Positions 1 through 7,783 of a stretch of 32,800 nucleotides of DNA are shown piece after piece. Below the pieces are notes generated by a model that saw only the letters and a list, made by a program, of their open reading frames with translations, searched no databases and was not told where the DNA came from. Where the stretch lies: positions 1 through 32,800 of the forward strand of contig NZ_JAPDPH010000065.1 in assembly GCF_026013475.1 (NCBI RefSeq), given 5' to 3'. The translations under genes were made by a program, and so were the position numbers. Numbering within the stretch: the stretch's first letter is position 1; each line of letters starts with the position of its first letter. Source of the stretch: Micromonospora yasonensis. GTDB taxonomy: Bacteria > Actinomycetota > Actinomycetes > Mycobacteriales > Micromonosporaceae.

Positions 1-570
1 CCAGTCCCGGACGGTCACGGCGGGAAAGACGTCCCGGCCCGGGTGCGGCACGAGAAGCTGGCGCAGTGTCTGCGCGGCGTAGAACGTACCGGTGGGGTCT
101 ACGCCGTCGAGCACGACGCGCGCCTTGCCGTCGCCGCCCTTACCGATGCCCAGCACGTAACCCTCGTGCGGCAGGCCGGTGGCGTCGGCCACGATGCCGA
201 TCTCGTCGAGCGCCCGGTCGGAGGCGGAGTTCTCGCTCGGCCCGCCGATGTAGACGATCAGCCCGGCGTCCGGCTCGGGGTCGGCGTCGGCGACGACCCG
301 GGCCTGCGTCACCTGCGCCCGGGCCAGCACCTGTTCGACGACCTCGACGGCCGAGCGATCCGTCTTCGGCCCGACCACGAGCGCGACAGTGGGCGTGACC
401 GGCACGATGTCGTACGGGTCCTGAACCGACTGCGGCGTCGGCCAGATCGCCGGCAGGGGCAGTGGTTCGGCGGCCGCCGGCGCCGGGAACGGCATCGGGC
501 TTGCGACGGCGAGGACGGCCGCACCGACGAGGCCGAGCAAACGTCTCCCCACGGTTCGTCTGCTGTGCAT
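1..570 (-). CDS. Secreted beta-N-acetylglucosaminidase-like protein (GH84 type), N-terminal part only
   Basis: The gene runs off the left edge; 190 codons are visible. The ATG at 570 is preceded by a GGGGAG ribosome site at 575-580. A typical Sec signal peptide (two arginines, hydrophobic core, AxA-like end near residue 33) is followed by IWPTPQSV, which opens the accessory domain placed before the catalytic barrel in GH84 and GH20 N-acetylglucosaminidases. That domain continues with YVLGIGKGGDGKARVVLDG and FYAAQTLRQLL, and the visible part ends at VTVRDW, which in GH84 proteins leads into the barrel. The catalytic aspartates lie outside the window. GH84 enzymes cleave beta-GlcNAc from glycans or hyaluronan-like polymers. 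GH20 is the main alternative. A shifted ATG at 574 gives only a short out-of-frame product. Confidence 0.72.
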   Translation of the reverse strand, partial: MHSRRTVGRRLLGLVGAAVLAVASPMPFPAPAAAEPLPLPAIWPTPQSVQDPYDIVPVTPTVALVVGPKTDRSAVEVVEQVLARAQVTQARVVADADPEPDAGLIVYIGGPSENSASDRALDEIGIVADATGLPHEGYVLGIGKGGDGKARVVLDGVDPTGTFYAAQTLRQLLVPHPGRDVFPAVTVRDW

Positions 571-804
571 GCATCTCCCCGTCGACAGATCGGAAGTGGC
601 CACCGCGAGCTACCGGACGCGCCGCGGGCGCAATCTGGTCAAACCCGCAGCCGGCATCCCGTCTAATCCATCGAGCGATATCAATCCAATGGCGCGCCCG
701 GCTTCAGCGCGGTGCCGTGAGTCAAGCCCCGGTCGAGAGCCAGCTCATGGCCGTTCCTCATGGGGCGGCACCCGGCGGATCGGTGCACGCGCACATCTAC
801 CAGG

Positions 805-845
805 ACGGGCCGGGGCCGCTGACATGATCGGCGGCCCCGGCCCGT
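805..845 (-). terminator. Hairpin terminator of the first M4 protease gene
   Basis: Perfect 15-bp inverted repeat (805-819 with 831-845, arm starting ACGGGCCGGGG) with an 11-base loop, 27 bases past the stop of the minus-strand protease gene. No T tract follows, as is usual in actinomycetes. The rest of 571-871 shows no gene; it holds the GH84-type gene's upstream region and this hairpin. Confidence 0.7.
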
Positions 846-871
846 TCCTCCCCTCTCGTACGGTGAGGGCG

Positions 872-2488
872 TCAGCCCCGCGGTGTGAGGTTCATTTCGG
901 TCGCGCGCACGACCTTGTCCACCTCGGCGCAGTCAGCCGAGGTCAGGCCCCCGACACCCGCGGTGACGAGCGCCCGGCAGCTGGCGGGGAGCACCGTGTA
1001 GAGCTCGGCGTAGGTGGCCGAGGAGGTGAGGGTGTTCTCCGCCCGCCACCAGATCTGGCTTGCCTTGGCCAGGCCCAGACCGGTGATCGTCTGTCCGTTG
1101 AAGGTGCCGCCGTCCGCCATCAGGAAGGCCGCCTTGTTGCCGACCCCGGAGTTGATGTGCACGTACGCGGACGTGCTGGCGCCGACGTACCAGTAGGGGC
1201 TGCTGACCTTGTCCGGGTCGGCGTACCGGGTCGGGTCCGACATGCTGCGGATGACGCCGATCGACGCCGGCAGGTCCTCACCCATGTCCCATCGCACACC
1301 CGCGCTGTCGTTGCCCAGGCCGTTGGTGAGGTCGGAGTACTCGCCGAAGATGTCGGAGATCGACTCGTTGATCGCGCCGCTCTGGCTGGAGTAGGTCAGG
1401 TTCGAGGTGTGTTCGGTGACGCCGTGGGTCAACTCGTGGGCGATGACGTCGTCGGCCGAGGCGAACCCGGCGCCGAAGGTCATGCCCTTGCCGTTCCAGA
1501 ACGCGTTCTCCATCGGGCAGCCGTAGCCCAGCACGCATGCCCGCACGATCGCGCGGAGCCGGCGCACGCTGTCACCCTTGCTCGTCGAGCCGATGGTGGC
1601 CGTGAGGTCGTAGCCGAAGTTGTTCTGGTAGAAGGACGACGTGGCGCCGAAGAGATCGTAGGCGTCGTTGACGTCGACCACGGACGAGACCGGCCCGCCC
1701 TCAAGCCGGGTGGCGTTCCTGGCCACGCAGACCGCGCTGGTGCTCACATACGAGCTGTTGACGTCGCAGATCGCGCGGTTGATCTCACGCTTGTGGCTGA
1801 TGCGCAGCACCTCGGTGCCGGAGGCGGCGTCGAACAGCATCTCGCCACCCCAACCGGCAAGGGATTTGGGCTCGACCTTCACCGACCAGACCAGCTTGAC
1901 CTGGCCCTGCGACGGGGTGCCGGCCCAGATCGCCGGGTCGAACCAGGCGAGCCTGGCCGCATCCTCGTCGAGCGCGTCGGCGGCCACGTCGGCCTCCGCC
2001 GCGAACGCCGCCCGGGCCTTGCCCCGCAGTGCGCCGGCCTTGACGGCCGGCGTGGCGGAGCGGTTCGTAGCGGTACTGGAGTGGCCGTGCAGCGACGCCA
2101 GGCCGTTGGCGCTGTCGAGCACGGCGACCAGTTCGGCGCCGAGCACCGGTACGCCGGCAACGGACTGCTGGAAACGCACCACGCTCGCGCCCGGCACCGT
2201 GCTGACCTTGTCGATCGTGAAGGCCTTCGCGTCAACGCCGAAGCGCCCGGCGTAGGCCGCCAGATGCGCGGTGGCTTGCGCGGCAGCGTCACCACTGTGG
2301 CCGGCCCGCAAACTCCTCCCCGCCGCCGCGGCAATACCCGTGACCCGGCCAGCCGGGTCGCGGGTGACACGAGCGGTGTTGTCCTGCTGCTGCGGATCCA
2401 CAGCCGCGTGGGCGGCGTTGATGCTCGCCAGTCCGGTGAGCGTCACCAACGCGGTCACACCCACGATCCGCCTAAGCCGTACACCCAT
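872..2488 (-). CDS. Secreted M4 (thermolysin-like) metalloprotease
   Basis: 538 residues. This is an extracellular zinc endopeptidase precursor. The N-terminus is a Sec signal peptide ending in AHA-A near residue 29. A propeptide of about 200 residues follows (FTP/PepSY type, with GASVVRFQQSVAGVPVLGAEL). In the catalytic domain the zinc motif HELTH is at 351-355, and the third ligand is E375 in NESISDIFGEYSD, at the thermolysin spacing of 20 residues from the second histidine. The C-terminal domain contains YVHINSGVGNKAAFL, with the transition-state histidine typical of M4. An AGGAG ribosome site lies 5 bases before the ATG. It is divergent from the S1 protease gene across about 250 bases. 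The family call is firm; the substrate is unknown. Confidence 0.95.
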   Translation of the reverse strand: MGVRLRRIVGVTALVTLTGLASINAAHAAVDPQQQDNTARVTRDPAGRVTGIAAAAGRSLRAGHSGDAAAQATAHLAAYAGRFGVDAKAFTIDKVSTVPGASVVRFQQSVAGVPVLGAELVAVLDSANGLASLHGHSSTATNRSATPAVKAGALRGKARAAFAAEADVAADALDEDAARLAWFDPAIWAGTPSQGQVKLVWSVKVEPKSLAGWGGEMLFDAASGTEVLRISHKREINRAICDVNSSYVSTSAVCVARNATRLEGGPVSSVVDVNDAYDLFGATSSFYQNNFGYDLTATIGSTSKGDSVRRLRAIVRACVLGYGCPMENAFWNGKGMTFGAGFASADDVIAHELTHGVTEHTSNLTYSSQSGAINESISDIFGEYSDLTNGLGNDSAGVRWDMGEDLPASIGVIRSMSDPTRYADPDKVSSPYWYVGASTSAYVHINSGVGNKAAFLMADGGTFNGQTITGLGLAKASQIWWRAENTLTSSATYAELYTVLPASCRALVTAGVGGLTSADCAEVDKVVRATEMNLTPRG

Positions 2489-2663
2489 GCTTGCTCCTCT
2501 CGTCCAACGGCGACCGTTCGTGACGGCCGCGGCGGAGGAATCTTCATCACGCCTTCACCGGCTCGTCACGAGGTGAAAGGAACGGAGAGGGTGTGCGCAA
2601 GGGAAGGCCCTCATGGTGTTGCTCCGCCGGAGGACTGAGACAAGGGTCCGGCAAGGGGGACCA

Positions 2664-2706
2664 GGGTCATGACCCGCCTTGACCGCTCAACTAATCGCTT
2701 GATATC
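2664..2706 (+). promoter_or_regulatory. Candidate promoter and operator palindrome for the S1 protease
   Basis: A perfect 12-bp palindrome, GGGTCATGACCC, at 2664-2675 is followed by TTGACC at 2679-2684 and, after 16 bases, GATATC at 2701-2706. The -35 match is good and the -10 match is only fair. The palindrome sits where a repressor or activator would bind. Transcription would start about 25 bases before the start codon. Confidence 0.4.
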
Positions 2707-2737
2707 AATTCGCTCTCACCGACCCCCAGGAGGTCTC

Positions 2738-3571
2738 ATGCTCAGGCGTATCGCCAGCATCCTTGGCGCTACCGTCCTCGCCGCCGCCGTCATCAGCGGC
2801 CCCGCCACCCCCGCAGCCGCGGCGGTCGCCCCCAGCCTCACCTCCACCATCGCCCTCAGCAACTGCTCCGCCGCGCTGGTCCGCTACCCCAGCTCGCTCG
2901 ACACCGACCGGGCCATGATGCTGACCAACGGCCACTGCTACGAAGGCGGCATGCCCGCCGCCGGCGTCGTGCTGCAGAACAAGAACAGCAGGCGCTCCGG
3001 CACCCTGCTCAGCGCCAACGGCAGCAGCCTCGGCACGGTCCGCGCCGACCTGCTGCTCTACGCCACGATGACCGGCACCGACGTCGCGCTCTACCGCCTC
3101 ACCAAGAGCTTCGCCGCCCTGAAGGGCACCTACGGCGTCACTGCGCTGACCATCACCAACACCCACCCGGTCGACGGCAGCACCATGTTCATCCCCTCCG
3201 GCTACTGGAAGCGGATCTGGAACTGCAGCGTCAACGGATTCGTGGCCACGCTGAAGGAAGACCAGTGGACCTTCCACGACTCCATCCGCTACAACACCGG
3301 CTGCGACACCATCCACGGCACCTCCGGCTCCCCCATCGTGGATGTGAACAGCGGCAAGGTCATCGGCATCAACAACACCGGCAACGACAACGGCGGGATG
3401 TGCACCCTCAACAACCCCTGTGAGGTCGACGCCGACGGCACCACCCACGCATACCTGGGGCAGAGCTACGGGCAGGAGGTCTACTGGTTCACCACCTGCC
3501 TCAACGCGAGCAACCAGATCGACCTGACCATCAGCGGCTGCCTGCTCACCAAGCCCGGCGGGGCAGCCTGA
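2738..3571 (+). CDS. Secreted trypsin-like serine protease (S1 family)
   Basis: 277 residues from the ATG at 2738, chosen because AGGAGG lies just before it and the protein then begins with a clean signal peptide (MLRRIAS, hydrophobic core, TPAAAA). The reading frame opens earlier, at 2669, but that stretch covers the promoter. The catalytic triad is visible: H66 in LTNGHC, with C67 probably disulfide-bonded to C43; D115 in GTDVALY; and S196 in GTSGSP. VIGINNTG follows, as the last strands of the chymotrypsin fold require. It is an extracellular endopeptidase of the compact bacterial type. Specificity cannot be read with confidence. Its neighbour is a divergent M4 protease. Confidence 0.92.
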   Translation: MLRRIASILGATVLAAAVISGPATPAAAAVAPSLTSTIALSNCSAALVRYPSSLDTDRAMMLTNGHCYEGGMPAAGVVLQNKNSRRSGTLLSANGSSLGTVRADLLLYATMTGTDVALYRLTKSFAALKGTYGVTALTITNTHPVDGSTMFIPSGYWKRIWNCSVNGFVATLKEDQWTFHDSIRYNTGCDTIHGTSGSPIVDVNSGKVIGINNTGNDNGGMCTLNNPCEVDADGTTHAYLGQSYGQEVYWFTTCLNASNQIDLTISGCLLTKPGGAA

Positions 3572-3740
3572 CCAGCTCAACACCGCCGCACGTGCCGCGG
3601 CCGCCGAGGTTGCCTCCGCACGCGAGACACCCTGGGCGGCCGCAGCAACATCAGGTCCACCACGCGCCCGCTTGCCGCCAGTCGAAGAGAAGCTCCCCAA
3701 CAGCTGTGGATGGGCCCGCCCGGCATCGCCTCCGAAGAGT

Positions 3741-3759
3741 TGACCGTCCGCGCCGGTCA
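3741..3759 (-). terminator. Possible short terminator of the ABC exporter operon
   Basis: Inverted repeat TGACCG/CGGTCA with a 7-base loop, 18 bases past the stop of the minus-strand ATPase gene. The stem is only 6 bp, so this is weak. The rest of 3572-3776 holds no gene that I can support. Confidence 0.3.
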
Positions 3760-3776
3760 GGGCGAAGCCACGAGAG

Positions 3777-4448
3777 CTACCCGGCGGCCAAGCGGCCGTC
3801 CTGCATCGCCACCGTCCGGTCGGCCAGGTGCAGATAGTGCAGGTCGTGGGTGACCATGACGGTGGCGACGTGCTGCTCGTGGGCGATGTCGCGCAGCAGG
3901 CTCACCACGGCCTCGCCGCGATCGTGATCAAGAGCGGAAGTGGGTTCGTCAACGAGCAGCAGGGCGGGAGTTCCCATCAACGCGCGGGCGACCCCGACGC
4001 GTTGGCGTTCCCCGCCGGAGAGCTGGTGTGGCCGCTTGTGTGCCTTGCCGCCTAGCTCTACCCGGTCAAGCAACTGGCGGGCGCGAGCCTCGGCCGGGCG
4101 CCGGGACGCGCCGGACAGGTGTGCGACGAGCAGGAGCTGGTCGAGGGCGCTGAGTGAGGCCAACAGGTTGGCCTGCTGGAAGACGAATCCGATACGTTCC
4201 CGTCGGAGCCGGTCGCGGCCCTTGTGGTCGAGCGCGGTGACGTCGGCGTCCTCGATGCGTACAGTGCCGGATTCCGGGCTGGTCAGTGCGCCGGCGACGG
4301 CCAGCAGGCTGGATTTTCCGGAGCCGGACGGACCGGTCACCGCCACCAGTTCGCCCGGGGTGATCCGCAGGTTGACCGCGTCGAGCGCGACCAGGCGGCG
4401 GTCCCCGTCAGGGTAGGTGAGGCGGACATCGGTCAGGGTGAGAGTCAT
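3777..4448 (-). CDS. ABC exporter ATP-binding protein (MacB/LolD type)
   Basis: 223 residues from the ATG at 4448; the frame is open further upstream, but only in the shadow of the permease gene. Walker A GPSGSGKSS is at 39-47, the Q-loop is FVFQQANLL, the signature is LSGGERQRV, Walker B plus D-loop is LLLVDEPTSALD, and the switch histidine is in VMVTHDLHY. It is a cytoplasmic ATPase partnered with the permease encoded just upstream; the two genes overlap by 4 bases (ATGA), implying translational coupling. The class energises export of lipids, peptides or drugs, or mechanotransmission at the membrane. The actual substrate cannot be read. Confidence 0.93.
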   Translation of the reverse strand: MTLTLTDVRLTYPDGDRRLVALDAVNLRITPGELVAVTGPSGSGKSSLLAVAGALTSPESGTVRIEDADVTALDHKGRDRLRRERIGFVFQQANLLASLSALDQLLLVAHLSGASRRPAEARARQLLDRVELGGKAHKRPHQLSGGERQRVGVARALMGTPALLLVDEPTSALDHDRGEAVVSLLRDIAHEQHVATVMVTHDLHYLHLADRTVAMQDGRLAAG

Positions 4449-5509
4449 CGGGCTGCCCCCAAGGCGGTGAGCGGGTCGACGGTGCTGACCCGGCGGACGG
4501 AGAAGGCGGCACCGAGCGCGCCGACGGCGACCATCGCCGCAAGCGGGACGCCGACCGTGCTGGCGTCCAGGACGAAGGGCACGACACGGGCGGCCACCGC
4601 GCCCAGACCGGCGGCGGCGCCGGCACCGACGGCGGCGCCCACCAGCAGGACGATCCCGGCCTGAGCCAGGGCGTCGCGCAGCAGGTAGCCGCGGCTGCCG
4701 CCGAGCGCGCGGACCACGGCCAGGTCGACGCCGCGCTGCATGGTCCAAACGGTGAAGAAGGCGCCGACAACCAGGGCGGAGACGGCCAACAGCAGACCAC
4801 GCATCAGGTTGAGCGAGCCCTGCTCGGAGGCGTAGCCGCCGACCGCGGTGAACGCCTCGTCGCGGCTGACGGTCGTCATGCCGGCGGCGTCTGTCGCGGC
4901 GCTGGCCTCGCCGTCACGGGTCGAGGCAACGGCGGTGATGGTGTCCGTCCGAGCCAGGTTCTGCCAGGTACTGATGGGGGTGTACACGACGGGCAGGTGG
5001 TTGAACGAGGTGGTGGCCACGACCGCTGCCACCCTGACGTGCTGCCCGCCGACAGCGACGGTGTCGCCGACCGACACCGACTGCGCCTCGGCCAGGTCCG
5101 CGGTGAGGGCCACCTCGGCCCCGGCCGGTGCCTGACCCTGCCGCAGCGCCGGATACAGCGCGGGATCGCCGCCGAGCAGAGCCACCGTCGCAGAGCGGCC
5201 GTCGGCCTGCAGGCGGGTGGTCGACGCGCCGAGCGCCCACGCGGCGGTCGCCCCTGGTTGTGCCGCCACGGTGGCGACCGCTTCCGCCGGTAGGCTGCTG
5301 GTGGCGAACGACACCTGTTGGCCGTCGGTCGGCCGCTGGAAGGAGATGTCGTCGACGGGAAGCGCCGCCACCGCCGACACGCTGGCCGCCCCGAGTCCGG
5401 CGGTCAACCCCGTCAGCAGAACCACCATCAGCGTCATCAACGCGATGACGGCGCCCAGCAGGGCGAACCGTCCCCGGGCAAATCGAAGGTCACGTACCGC
5501 GATGAACAT
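4445..5509 (-). CDS. FtsX/MacB-type ABC transporter permease
   Basis: 354 residues. The topology is that of MacB/FtsX permeases: a first transmembrane helix at about 15-40 (LLGAVIALMTLMVVLLTG), then an extracytoplasmic domain of about 190 residues (SFQRPTDGQQVSFAT onward), then three C-terminal helices starting at LLLAVSALVVGAFFTVW. The conserved VDLAVVRALGGSRGYLL segment, which couples to the ATPase, lies between helices 2 and 3. The protein ends with the family-typical VDPLTALGA. Its stop overlaps the ATPase start. It is divergent from a two-component system, a layout often seen where a sensor controls a stress- or antibiotic-responsive exporter. One permease gene is present, so the transporter should be a homodimer. 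Confidence 0.9.
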   Translation of the reverse strand: MFIAVRDLRFARGRFALLGAVIALMTLMVVLLTGLTAGLGAASVSAVAALPVDDISFQRPTDGQQVSFATSSLPAEAVATVAAQPGATAAWALGASTTRLQADGRSATVALLGGDPALYPALRQGQAPAGAEVALTADLAEAQSVSVGDTVAVGGQHVRVAAVVATTSFNHLPVVYTPISTWQNLARTDTITAVASTRDGEASAATDAAGMTTVSRDEAFTAVGGYASEQGSLNLMRGLLLAVSALVVGAFFTVWTMQRGVDLAVVRALGGSRGYLLRDALAQAGIVLLVGAAVGAGAAAGLGAVAARVVPFVLDASTVGVPLAAMVAVGALGAAFSVRRVSTVDPLTALGAAR

Positions 5510-5643
5510 GCCGCAAGCCTTCCCGCCAGCACCGCCGGTGCCATCGCACCGGGGCTGGGACGTGCGGAGACGAATGAGGCATGGGTGAACCCATCAAAAG
5601 TTGGGGGCCGGGCCGCCCACTGGCCACTACCGTCGACAGGGTC

Positions 5644-6840
5644 ATGGATCAACCGCAGCCGCGGGCCGCGGCGGTCACGCTGACCCTGCTCCGCCGGGCC
5701 GAACACGTCCTGTTCGTCGCGCTGCTGCTGGTCGGCGCCGTACGCGCCGCACGTTCCGGCCGTCCACCCGTCGGTGTGCTGATCACCGCGGCGACGGCAG
5801 TGGCCCTGTGGTACCTGCTGGGCGTCGTACTCGCCCGGCGCGCGCGACGACCGGTGGTGGCCGGGCTGTGGTTCGCCGGGCTCACCGCCGGCTGGATCGG
5901 GCTGACCGCGCTGTCGGTGGACTTCGTGTGGCTGGCGTTCGCCCTGTTCCTGCTGGCCATGCAGCTACTCCCGCCGTTGCTCGGGCCGTTGGTCGTCGCG
6001 GGGCTGGCTGCGGTGGCCGTCGCCGCGTTCTCGGCACATGAGGGCAGGCTGAGTCTGCCCGCGGTGCTCGGCCCGGTCATCGGCGCCGGCGTGGCCATCG
6101 TGATCATGACCGTCTACCGGGACCTGCGGCAGCAGAACGAGCTGTCCGCGCGGCTGCTGGCCGATCTCACCGCCGCACAGGGCGAACTCGCCGCCGCGCA
6201 GCGTCGCGCCGGTACGCTCGCCGAGCGGGAACGGCTCGCCGGCGAGATCCACGACACCGTCGCCCAGAGCCTGTCCACGATCGTCCTGCTGGTGAAGTCG
6301 ACCGCCGGTCGCTGGCCGGACGCCCCGGCGGCCGCCCACCGCCAACTGGATGCCGCCGTCGACGCCGCGCAGTCGGCGTTGGAGGACACGCGGCGGCTCA
6401 TCCGTGCCCTCACCCCCGCCCCGCTGGCCGGCCGGCCGCTCACCGAGGCTCTCGGTCACCTGGTCGACGACAGCCGCCGCCTCGGCCTCGACGCCCGCCT
6501 CACCGTCGACGGCCTTCCCTACGCGCTGCCCACCCCGGTGGAGGTCGCCCTGCTCCGGGCCGGACAGGAGGCTGTCGCCAACGTCCGCGCGCACGCCGCC
6601 GCCGATCGGGTGGACCTCACCCTGACCTTCCTGCCCGGGGCGGTCAGCCTCGACGTCGTCGACAACGGGCGCGGGTTCGACCCCGACCAGCCGCTCAGCT
6701 CCACGACCGGCACGGGTTTGGGCCTGGCCACCATGCGCCGCCGGCTGGCCGCCGTCGGTGGCACGCTCGTCGTCGAATCCGCTCCCGGGCAGGGCACCGC
6801 GATCAGCGCTGCCATCCCTACCGAAGGGGAACCGTCGTGA
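5644..6840 (+). CDS. Membrane histidine kinase of the NarL-partner (HisKA_3) type
   Basis: 398 residues from the ATG at 5644. An ATG at 5581 would add 21 residues, but those codons (AAA, AGT, GGG) are atypical and the ribosome site is poorly placed. The N-terminal half has about five hydrophobic helices up to about residue 150, with almost no extracellular loop, so the signal is probably sensed in the membrane. A coiled segment follows (LLADLTAAQGELAAAQRR), then ERLAGEIHDTVAQSLS with phospho-acceptor H203, then an ATPase domain with AGQEAVANVRAHA, VVDNGRGFD and GTGLGLATMRRR. Its stop overlaps the regulator's GTG. It faces the ABC exporter operon head to head, so it probably controls that operon. 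Confidence 0.92.
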   Translation: MDQPQPRAAAVTLTLLRRAEHVLFVALLLVGAVRAARSGRPPVGVLITAATAVALWYLLGVVLARRARRPVVAGLWFAGLTAGWIGLTALSVDFVWLAFALFLLAMQLLPPLLGPLVVAGLAAVAVAAFSAHEGRLSLPAVLGPVIGAGVAIVIMTVYRDLRQQNELSARLLADLTAAQGELAAAQRRAGTLAERERLAGEIHDTVAQSLSTIVLLVKSTAGRWPDAPAAAHRQLDAAVDAAQSALEDTRRLIRALTPAPLAGRPLTEALGHLVDDSRRLGLDARLTVDGLPYALPTPVEVALLRAGQEAVANVRAHAAADRVDLTLTFLPGAVSLDVVDNGRGFDPDQPLSSTTGTGLGLATMRRRLAAVGGTLVVESAPGQGTAISAAIPTEGEPS

Positions 6841-7484
6841 CTCGCGCGCCCCGTCCGGCCGAGCCGATCCGCGTGCTCATCGTCGACGATCACCCCATCG
6901 TCCGTCGCGGGCTGCGGGCCGCACTGGATGCCGATCCGGGTATCGCGGTCGTCGGGGAGGCCGCCACCGGAGTCGACGCCATCGCACAGGCCGAAGCCAC
7001 CACCCCCGACGTGGTCCTCATGGACCTGCACCTGGGCCCGGGTATCAACGGCGCCGAAGTCACCCGGCGGCTCCTCGCCCGCCCCCGGCCACCACGGGTG
7101 CTGGTGCTGACCACCTACGACAGCGACGCCGACATCCTGCCGGCCATCACCGCCGGCGCCACTGGATACCTGCTCAAGGACACCGAACCGGACGACCTGC
7201 TGACCGCCATCCGCTCCGCCGCTGCGGGCGAGACCGTACTCGCCCCCGCCATCGCCACCCGCCTGATCACCCGCGTACGCGCCCCCGGGCGGGCGCTGAC
7301 CCCACGCGAGATCGAGATCCTGCAGATGGTCGCCGAGGGCCACAGTAACCAGGCCATCGCCCGGGCCATGTTCATCACCGAGGCCACTGTCAAGTCCCAC
7401 CTCGTCCAGGTGTTCACCAAGCTCGGTGTCGACAACCGCACCGCCGCGGTCGCCGAAGGCCGCCGCCGCGGCATCATTCCCTGA
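6837..7484 (+). CDS. NarL/LuxR-family response regulator
   Basis: 215 residues. The GTG start is embedded in the kinase stop (GTGA), so translation is coupled. The receiver domain shows the acidic pair in LIVDDHP, the phospho-acceptor D63 in VLMDLHLG, T in VLTTYDSD and K in YLLKDTEPDD. The C-terminal LuxR helix-turn-helix starts at LTPREIEILQMVAEG and includes SNQAIARAMFITEATVKSHL. It is the cognate partner of the upstream kinase. Likely targets are its own promoter and the divergent exporter, by position only. Confidence 0.95.
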   Translation: MTRAPRPAEPIRVLIVDDHPIVRRGLRAALDADPGIAVVGEAATGVDAIAQAEATTPDVVLMDLHLGPGINGAEVTRRLLARPRPPRVLVLTTYDSDADILPAITAGATGYLLKDTEPDDLLTAIRSAAAGETVLAPAIATRLITRVRAPGRALTPREIEILQMVAEGHSNQAIARAMFITEATVKSHLVQVFTKLGVDNRTAAVAEGRRRGIIP

Positions 7485-7783
7485 CCATGTGCCGCGGGAC
7501 GTGACGACGCCCCGTCCGCTGTCGAACGGAGCGCGCGTTCGTGGTCGCGAGGTGGCCCAGGGCCGACGGGCGGGGGTGGTCACAGCCGGATCAGCGGGCG
7601 TGCGGGTGTCGGGTTGGGGCAGAGCGACGGGTGCCCTTGCGTAACCCTTGTTTCCGCTGCGCCGGGTTGCCCGGGACAACATTCGTGTTCTTGGATGTGG
7701 CGCAGCGTCAGCGCCTGCGGGGAGCGGCGGCGCACCCTATCCCCCAACGCGGGCACCCGCCGTGCCCGGAAAGTTGAGACACC
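7485..7783. other. Intergenic region upstream of the unknown secreted protein
   Basis: 299 bases without a supported gene. Open frames here lack ribosome sites and family signatures. No promoter with good -35 and -10 matches stands out. It must hold the end of the two-component operon and the start signals of the gene at 7784. Confidence 0.5.

Noticed and set aside
140..574. 144-codon minus-strand frame at the left edge
   Set aside because: It is arginine-rich and out of frame with the signal peptide and IWPTPQSV domain that start at 570.
569..2638. 689-codon plus-strand open frame opposite the first M4 protease
   Set aside because: It is the GC-rich antisense shadow of a protease with full catalytic motifs and a ribosome site; its translation is a low-complexity G/V/R/D mix.
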